From assembly GCA_905250885.1 (NCBI GenBank), contig CAJNOQ010003305.1:1-20709 (forward strand): 20,709 nt of DNA, given 5' to 3'. Position 1 is the first letter of the stretch. Each line of letters starts with the position of its first letter. Origin of the DNA: Didymodactylos carnosus (Eukaryota > Rotifera > Eurotatoria > Philodinida > Philodinidae). The notes beneath the pieces are model-generated. The model worked only from the letters and a program-made list of their open reading frames with translations. It was not told the DNA's origin and searched no databases. Below are positions 9,262 through 17,700 of this stretch, piece by piece. The translations under genes were made by a program, and so were the position numbers.

Positions 9262-9916
9262 GCTTAAGCCCAACGTCTACTATTGATAATCCGATTGAGA
9301 ACCTTGACTCCTATAAACAAAGCAAATATTTATTCCTGCTTCCATCAGCATCGCATCATATTTTATAACATCACGTCCATAACATGTGGGTACTTCCGCA
9401 CAGGTCCGCCCAGTATTACATTAGCTAAAAGCCGGGAAGGTTGACTATTTGCAATCGATAGTCCTACTAAAGGTGTGTAAAGACCCCTGTCGCCCCACAG
9501 AAAAATTATTCCGAACATGGTTTTTCGGCGGCCATAAGTTCTGAATTGAGGCATTTTTAGGGGTGCCCGAGTAGCGAAATTTGATTTTATCTAATAGTAT
9601 CAAGCGTTCTCATACTGCTAGCTGGAAAGAGCATACAAAGTTGCATATTTTGATCCGCAAATGAGATTTTCGCCACTGACATAACTGATAAAGTTCTCAT
9701 GTTTAAGCTGATCTATATAAAGTACTTCTTGTAATTTAAAATCATTTAATGCTATTAATTTTAGTAGTTATAGGTAATTTCTTTTATCTTAATGTGCCAG
9801 TAAATACACGAAAATTACTGTTTTCGCATAATCTGTCAATTTCATTAATGTTTAAAACTGATATATATCCAACCTTAAATTGTTCAGTATTATACAAACG
9901 ACAGCAACATTATAGA
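9262..9916. other. Unassigned sequence between gene copy and LINE fragment
   Basis: No gene supported. A 63-codon minus-strand frame (9554-9363, MPQFRTYGRRKTMFG...) looks compositionally protein-like, but matches no family I can name and has no visible splice context. 9749-9916 is open in the frame of the retrotransposon remnant but lacks recognisable homology. Confidence 0.4.
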
Positions 9917-10815
9917 AACGAGGAGATCGGGAATGTGGAGAACTTCACATACCTTCGGTGTAACCTGTCGAGAGATCAAACGCAAGACAAGGAAATTGAA
10001 ACAAGAATATCCTCGAAAGCTTTTAATATGCTTCGAAGCCCTATCTGGTATAGGAAAAGTGTGTCGGTTGAAGCAAAAGTCAGAATATTTCGAGCACTAC
10101 TGTCCGTTTTGTTGCATGGAAGTGAGACATGGACTCTCAGAGTAAATGAAGAAAGACGCCTACAAACATTCTGTATGGGATGTCTAAGAACACTGCTGGG
10201 CGCTACATTAGGCGATCGAATACCGAACGATCTAATATTAGAATTAACTGGTCAACCAAGTCTGGATAACATCATGAGAAGAAATAGGGTGAGATGGTTT
10301 GGGCACGTAGATCGAATGGAGGATACTAACGGTGAGCCTATGCTTGCAAAAAAAGGTTCCTTTTCTTATTGCCAAACTCTCGACGAGCCCAAGATGGAGT
10401 GAAGAAATGATGCCATGACAAGATCAAGGATAATATCAAAAAGCTGAAGATTAAAAATTGGAGAAGCGACACATTAGACAAAGACCGATGGAGGGAAACG
10501 ATCAACAAAAACGTTCATCGAGATGTCTATAAAATCATAAAGGAATGTAAGGAAAAGGCGGTGAGAATGCGGACTGAAGAACGTGCATCCATATCAAGCA
10601 AAACAACAAAAGACCCATCAATTGCTACTACTACAACTACAGCCAGTAGTAATCTGTGTACGCTGTGCGGCCAAAAATGTAAAAATGAAAGAGGTGTGTC
10701 TATCCACCGACGTACATGCGACAAAAGGGATGCATCATCATCAACTGCAGTAACTAGTGAAATAGTAAAAACAACTAAAAATAATCAAAAATGTAAGGAT
10801 TATGCTACAGATTAG
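9917..10815 (+). mobile_element. 3' remnant of a LINE-type non-LTR retrotransposon (ORF2 C-terminus)
   Basis: The frame containing 9917-10326 reads ENFTYL, then KEIETRIS, then LLSVLLHGSETWTL, EERRLQTF, LTGQPSLDNIMRRNRVRW and FGHVDRME. This is the conserved post-reverse-transcriptase region of many animal non-LTR elements. The frame then decays: the GAG TGA stop at 10397-10402 sits where a Trp would be expected, and extra bases follow. Homology resumes in the frame of 10423-10815 with NWRSD...DKDRWRE and ends in a CTLC...H...C zinc finger (10657-10719) typical of LINE C-termini. The endonuclease and the catalytic RT core are absent, so the copy is 5'-truncated and dead. The clade is not resolved. 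Confidence 0.9.
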
Positions 10816-11736
10816 CCGGCGAGATAATTCATGTAAAAGGAAGGACCAACAACTGATAAATAATATGGGTTAATTGTAATTACGACAACAACAAATCAAA
10901 CTTTTGCTCAATGAAAAAGCGGAATATGATATGCGAATTATAAAACAACATTTTGCTACCCAAATCAGATCCGCTTGTGGTCCGAAGATGGCAAACTGAT
11001 ATTACATTACTGTATCTCACATTCTACGACGATTTTACACAAGTAGACTAGATTCAAACACTTTTTGCATTCGAAGAATGTAGTTTAAAAACTCTTCACT
11101 CTACGAGCAACCTTATGCCTGGACAATACCCCATTTTTTTATTGCCCATTTTTCTTGTATCTTTACGTTACACCGATATTGGATAAATATTCTATCTATT
11201 TATCTATCACGCAGCAATAGAACATGAAATTACCCACCCTCACTTGGATGTGAATATGACTCACTGTTGTTTCCACATATGTATTAGAAATCAAAAGAGA
11301 ACATCTAGATAACGAACTGAGAGAAGGAATAGCTTTACTATATACTTACGTCGCTCAAAAGATCAAAATTATGATTGATATTCATCCAGATTTCATCAGA
11401 CATTTGATACGGCAAAGCTTTAACCGTCCTGTTGTAATTCTTGAGAACATGTTTATTAACATGCTGACGTATGGATAGTTAGTGTTATTTGATTCATCAA
11501 CTGCGTTTCTACTTCTCTTTTTGTACATGATGTTAATGATGAGTTTTTCTCTTTTTTTGCAGATAACAAATTGTTGTATGATAAATGATGATGTTGTTGT
11601 CTTGACAGAAACGAGAAAAAAGCGACTGTCTGTTGTACACAAATAATGTGGCATTATACGAGAAAGAGAAGATTATGAAGACCTATACTACATACACATA
11701 TTAGGCCAATAAACAGTAGGAAACAATTTTAAAATA
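10816..11736. other. LINE 3' flank and intergenic region upstream of the collagen gene
   Basis: The first part may be the LINE 3' UTR; no poly(A) tail or target-site duplication was recognised. The remainder has no supported gene. A 90-codon minus-strand frame at 11654-11382 lacks recognisable features. GGCCAAT at 11704-11710 lies about 30 bp before the presumed collagen start and could be a CCAAT-type motif, but this is weak. Confidence 0.4.
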
Positions 11737-11788
11737 ATGACTTTTAAAATGATTCTTATTCTGGTGTGTATAGTCTTATTACCGGTCG
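11737..11788 (+). CDS. Exon 1: signal-peptide exon (predicted)
   Basis: AAAATAATG starts a 17-codon run (MTFKMILILVCIVLLPV) followed by G|GTACGT, a phase-1 donor of the same type as the later collagen exon at 19548. Joined to the TTTTAG acceptor at 12284, it makes an in-frame Ala and reads on into TTASNCASQC. The alternative is an unspliced start within 12113-12440 (ATG at 12113, 12170 or 12203), where the h-region NTLLLIVLATTAS could itself be a signal peptide. Confidence 0.6.
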
Positions 11789-14700
11789 GTACGTAAGCAA
11801 TTTTTATGCAATACAACAAAAAAAGCTATGCGGTCGGAGAACATAGCTTTGCTTTTGAGATGGACTTTTTTTCTTATATTCCTTTAACAGAAAACACTAG
11901 TATATTGGACACTAGCCAAATATACTAGTGTTTTCTGTTCTCCATTTCAGGTTTTCAGTTTTCGTTTTCTGTGACAGTTATTTGCATTAACTTGATAATA
12001 ATCATAAAAGACTGAAATATTGCCACAACATAAAACAATTTTGTCATTCCACATAGCTGCATTAACTATACAACATAGCTTTTCGATTGTCGCTGTCTAA
12101 TTTGGTATAACTATGTTTGTTGTGAGGTACGGGGCGATATTTGATATAGTCCTTAAAAAATACAGGGCCATGGTGAACCAGAGTATCATCCACAGCTTGG
12201 AGATGTTTTCTGCTGCAATTTCAAAACTCTTTTGCAAAATCGTCCACACTTCTCTTAAAAATACTTTGCTCTTGATAGTTTTAGCAACTACTGCATCGAA
12301 TTGTGCCTCTCAGTGCAATGGACGAGGCTGTCTGAAATGGAGTTGGCATAGTCTATCTGGATGCACATGTTCAAACTGTGGCCATAACTTACAAGATATA
12401 GTGGGACCTCTAATACCACAAGGTCCAGCTGGCCAAAAGGGTAAGTATCTGTGTCAATACAGACGAGTTGGAGGAGCACGCGAAGTTCAAAAGTTTCTCA
12501 CTGAGGAACTGGTTAGGTGAGAAAATGTTACTACCAATGGCAGGTATTTTTGATTTTCTGCATAGTCAGTTTTAGACATTAATCCTAGCATTATTTTACC
12601 TGAGCTTTATCTCTTTTACAGTCTAGTTTCTTCCTACTGACCAAACGCGAAAGAATATCGCAAGTTTTCAGATAGCATTTTGAAAGTTTCTATGAAGAGT
12701 GTAAATCGATGAACTAATCTAATCATCTCCTCTCCAGTCCAATGAGCACTGAAATCAGGTTAGCCCATTGCATCTATGTACAAAGCTACAAAATCAGCGA
12801 GCCTGATATAGCTTGTCAAAGACTATCACGCGGATTCACTATTATACCAAACTATACATCTGAGATAGCAAATTCCTAGAATCCGACGACACCGAAAATC
12901 AAGCACAGGACCTAAAGTGAAAACAAACTGGTAAAAAAAAACGAGGGAAACCCTCGAAATTACAAATCGCTTTTAGCCAAAAGCCAGTGGACTATAGGCA
13001 ATCGACTATGCTGATTCTGAATATAACAATGAAATTTCCTGTTAGGCCTTACCAGGCCAGGTTTTCGAAAAAACCGGTTTTCCAAAAACCTCAAAAAATG
13101 TTCGAAATTTTCTTAATAAATTTCATTTGTAGCGCGTGAAATTCTGATCAAAATGAGACATCCCCCAGCTCTGCACGACCTTTCTTTGCAAAGTTATAGA
13201 ATTTACAAGAAAAGCCGTAAATTCCTTTTTCCGTTTTCTTTCTATATCTCTGAGCTGACAAAGAACGTTTATGGCTTTTCTTGAAAATTCTATAACTTCG
13301 CAAAAAAAGGCCGTGTAGAGCTGGCGGATGGCCCATTCTAATCAGAATTTCACGCGCTACAAACATGTCTTATCAAGAAAAGTTTCGGAGATATTTTGAA
13401 GTTTGTGCAAAACTGGTTTTCTAAAACACCAGCGTCTCGAGGCCTAGCAGCAAACTTCTTTGTCATATTCAGAATCAGCGTGGTCGATTGCCTATAGTCC
13501 ACTGGTTTTGGGGCTAAAAGCGATTTGTACCTTCGGGGGGTTCCCTCGCCAGATAGATCCGGCTACAGAATCAACTATTTATTTAGGTTTAAGCAGGGCA
13601 AATTACTTTCGTATAGTTTCCCATATGTGCGACACGCTACGCATTCAATCAGAAGAAAACTTCATCTAACTACTTAAAGCTCAAGCTTCTTGAACAAGGT
13701 TTAACAGAATTTGTCATTTTCTAAGGTGAAAGGGGCAGTCACGGAGCACCAGGTGTAATCGGGTCACAAGGTCCAGCTGGTCAAAAGGGTAAGTATCTGT
13801 GTCAAGACAGTTGAAAGGTGCCTCGGCTATGATACGAACTCAACACCCTCTAGAATCTAGTTCGTTATAATATTAACCGTGTGTACGAAAAGCATTACCG
13901 TTCAATAAAAGGAAAACATTATCTAAATACCAGATTCTTGAACACGATGCAACTAGGCATGCAACGGTTACGGTTATTAACCGTTAACTGTAACCATAAA
14001 TAACCGTTCGAACGGTTAACCGTAAATAACCGCTTTATAACAACTTAGTGTATATTTGATTTTTAGTTCGTTGATATCAATTTACATTAGAAGTCGGCAA
14101 GGATGGTCTTTGTCCTGACGTTATAGTGCATCTACTAATAAATTTACGAACATTCTAGGGAATAGGTAATCGACTATGAGGAATTCGAAAATGAGTATGA
14201 GCGACCTATAGAACATATTCTATTTGTTAGAAACGTCCTCTCGGATTCCGGGATCGCATAAACACACTATTCAAGGGAGACAAGCACTACTTGTTCGCCT
14301 ATCATGAAGATTTCGGTCGAAAGCTTGTTTCGTACAACGAGGCGAGCGAGCGGTGGATGAGAGTGAGTCATGGAAGCCCGTAACCCTAGGCCCGTAACAA
14401 AGTCTCGTAACAAACATGTTCTTGTGTTAGTGTACTCGTGACTTTCATTGCTATTTTCGGACCGCGCATGTCGAGTATCTATTCTATTTCATTTTCATCT
14501 AATCCAGTCAGAAGTGGGTTTCTGACCAATAGAATGCGTCCCTTATTCTCATTTTCGGATTCCTCATAGTCGATTACCTATTCCCTAGAATGTTCATAAA
14601 TTTATTATTAGATGCACTATAACATCAGGACAAAGGCCATCCTTGCCTACTTATAATGTAAACCGATATCAACGAACTAAAGAACAAATATACACTAAGT

Positions 14701-17700
14701 TGTTATAAAGCGGTTATTTACGATTACGATTATGGCCGGTTAGGGTTAACCGTAACCGTTGCATGCCTAGATGTAACAGAATTTCTCATTTTGTGAGGTG
14801 ACAGAAGTGCTAAACGAACACCGGTTGTAATGGGACCACAAGTTCTATTTCGCCCAAAGGCTGTGTAACTGAGTCATTACAGATCAATCGGACGAATAGC
14901 ACACCAAGTTCAAACGTTTTACTCATTAAAAAGAATGGCAAAGGACTATGTGATTCGTGCTCTCCACTAAAACTTAAAGAGTGTATTCATCATTTAGTTT
15001 TCTTGGTAATGTAAATGCTAATTTCCTACAGTAATCTGAACAGGGTCTAAATGAACTAACAAATGAGAATGACTAAGTGTAACTAAGAAAGAAAGCTCTA
15101 GTTTTGCCGTTACCCGAGCCGCTCTTTCGTTCTTCCCTTGCTTTTTCTTTTGGATTTTTGCTTCAAGAAGATCGCATTGCGAATAAAAGAGGTTGCTAGA
15201 AAGGTCACAGCAAACTAACCGACAGGGTACTTTTTTGGTTGACCGGTCGACAAATCAACCTTTGATTGGATCGATCAGTGAGCTTCACCATACTCCAGTC
15301 CAATTCGAGTGTAAGCAATTTATTTTTTGTTTTATGAAGCTCAACGCTTTGGTCAAAAGTAGAAAAAGATTCAACAGGCGTCAAAAAGCGTTTTTAAACC
15401 TTTTTTTAGGGGTTTAGTAAAATGCAATGACACGCTAAGAGTACTAAACCCTAAAAGGATTTTTGACTAAACTTGACTTTTCAAGCGGTGACGTGCCATT
15501 GCATTTTACTAAAGGGTTTAGTAAACGACGTTTTTTTTTGTCCTACTTTATCCATCTGCCAGATCCTTGACCAAGATTTAACAGACTTTCTCATTTTCTA
15601 AGGTGAAATGGGTCGTCAAGGAGTACCAGGTGGAATGGGACCACAAGGTCCAGCTGGCCAAAAGGGTAAGTATCTGTAAGGTGCCTCGGCTAAGACACAA
15701 TCAATGAACGCAATCAATTTGTCAGTTTATTTCAAGTCAGTGGTGTTAAATGATAGTGGAAATGACAAAAAGTTTAGTAAAATTTTGACTAAGTCACACT
15801 ATAAAAAGGAAAAAACTAAGTTTGAGGGAAAAAAAATAAAAACAAAAACTACAAAATGAATTCGAGCAGAAGTTCTAGTGATTAAAGGTTTTACAAATAA
15901 AAAAGAATATAAAGCACTTCGTCCTAGAATCATTTTATGAAAAAAGTGTAGCTAGCTTTTGTGTTGCTGTTAGTAAATGTAAATGTGTCTTGCAGTCGTT
16001 ATCAGAAACAACGCAGCAGTAGTCCATGACCCGTCAGATACATGCTTTGTAAATATAAAGTACAATAAACTCGGGTACATACTTAAAAGTTCTGCTTAGC
16101 GCACCTAACATTTGCTTACAACTTTTACTGGTCTGCCCTAGACAAAAAAAATTTGTGAAATCTTACAAGAATCTTACTCAATTCTTATATAAGATCTTTC
16201 ATGAAAGTGACAAGAATTATACTGAATCTTATAAGAATCTCACAAGAATTCATGAGAAAGTGGTAAGAGTGAGCAAAACTCGTACGTTATTCTTACCAGA
16301 TTCTTATGAGAAACATGATCGACTCTCCGACAGAAAAATCCCAGTACAGTACTGAAAAAAGGCCTGCTCTACCAGTGCGCACGGGCCTGCTCTACCAGTG
16401 CGCATAGTGCAATCGTAGATAACAAACGATGACTGGAAAAATGTGAAACTAGTAGGCACCAGTGGAGCATGCCGTGCGCACTGGTAGAGCCGGCCTTTTC
16501 TCAGTACTGTACTGGGATTTTTCTGTCGGAGAGTCGATTATGTTTCTCACAGATTAACATAGTAGATTTTTTGAGACGCTGGACCACCATAAGCATTACA
16601 AAAACGAAAAACGGATGCTTTAATTTCTATTTCATGCAACATAGCCAGAGCTACGTTAGATGTTACAAAAAGAGAAGGTTGGATTTCTTGACTTATATAA
16701 GTCACTACTTCTTGTGATTTGCGTGTAAAATCGTTCCTGTACAATAAGTATCCTGGAATAGAAAAGATGGAAACGTATAAAGTTAGAAAACGGCCTACGC
16801 TCTTTTTCGCGTAAAAGTGACTTCCTATCAACGAAAAACCCTTCAGTATTCAATCTCGGATGGAATCAGATACATTTCTTCACTAAAACCCTGTTAATTT
16901 CTCGACAATACCATTCACACCGGCACACAGTGGGCAATTTTCACTAGCCATGTGGTCTTTTGGCCTGCAAGCTAGACGAAAGCTTAAAAGCGCGTTTTTT
17001 ATAGGGTATCTTGTGTGCTGTATCTAATGGAATGTCTTTTGAATTCTAAAAAAGTTTTCTGAGTGGTTTTCCAGAGATCCGGTTCCCAGAAAACCACTTA
17101 GAAAACCTTTAAAAAACATAAAAACGATTGCCTTGGCCAGAGCATCATCGATAACCTAAAGAGATAGTGTTTAGACGATTTCATCTGTCGATAATTTCAA
17201 ATTTTAAAATGCCAGTCAAAAATCATTATACGTACATGCAAGAAACAAAGGAATCAACTAAATTCAAAAGTGTCCGTACAAATACGGCTGATTTCTACAC
17301 GGTTCGACGCAGTTTTTTCCTCTAATTCAAAATATCTCGTTGTTTCTTAATTTAAATGTTAATGAACCTAGAAAAGGCTAATTTATTTCAAAAACCGAGG
17401 TTTTTTGGAGAACCTATGACCTGATCCAGGAGCATTTGCGCTACTTTGCACTATCAGTACATATGTATCGTTCGTAGGTAGGTCTACCGTCGGTAAAAAT
17501 TCGTTGAATTTGAGGTTTCGGAAAAGAATCGGAAACCGATTACTCAGAGCACACATTTTCGGAAAACATGTAGCAAAAACAGAAACCTAATTTTGTCGAC
17601 CATGAAAAACCCAAAACAGAAATTTTTTCATCGTCGATTTTCCCGCTAAAACCGCCTAAAAAACGTGTTTTCACCTAACGTACACATGGTTGCCCACTGT

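Larger units (their letters stand above)
14861..15602. other. Rest of intron 3
   Basis: 14950-15000 holds a diverged copy of the intron block found at 19214 and 20101 (GTGCTCTCC...AAACTTAAAGAGTGTATT). This confirms that the dead cassette belonged to the same exon-plus-intron duplication series. The rest includes the small inverted repeat at 15413-15513. Confidence 0.6.

Noticed and set aside
9363-9554. 63-codon minus-strand frame (MPQFRTYGRRKTMFG...)
   Set aside because: It looks somewhat protein-like but matches no family I can name and has no splice context, so it is not supported as a gene.
11382-11654. 90-codon minus-strand frame
   Set aside because: No domain, no leader and no splice context. 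The length is within chance for AT-rich DNA.
15400-15455. TTTAGGG/CCCTAAA-like sequence suggesting telomere repeat
   Set aside because: Only single occurrences within an inverted repeat, with no tandem telomeric array.
16547-16853. Overlapping minus-strand frames near the 74-bp fold-back
   Set aside because: Several mutually overlapping frames without a leader, domain or splice signals. They begin in element arms or unassigned intron.
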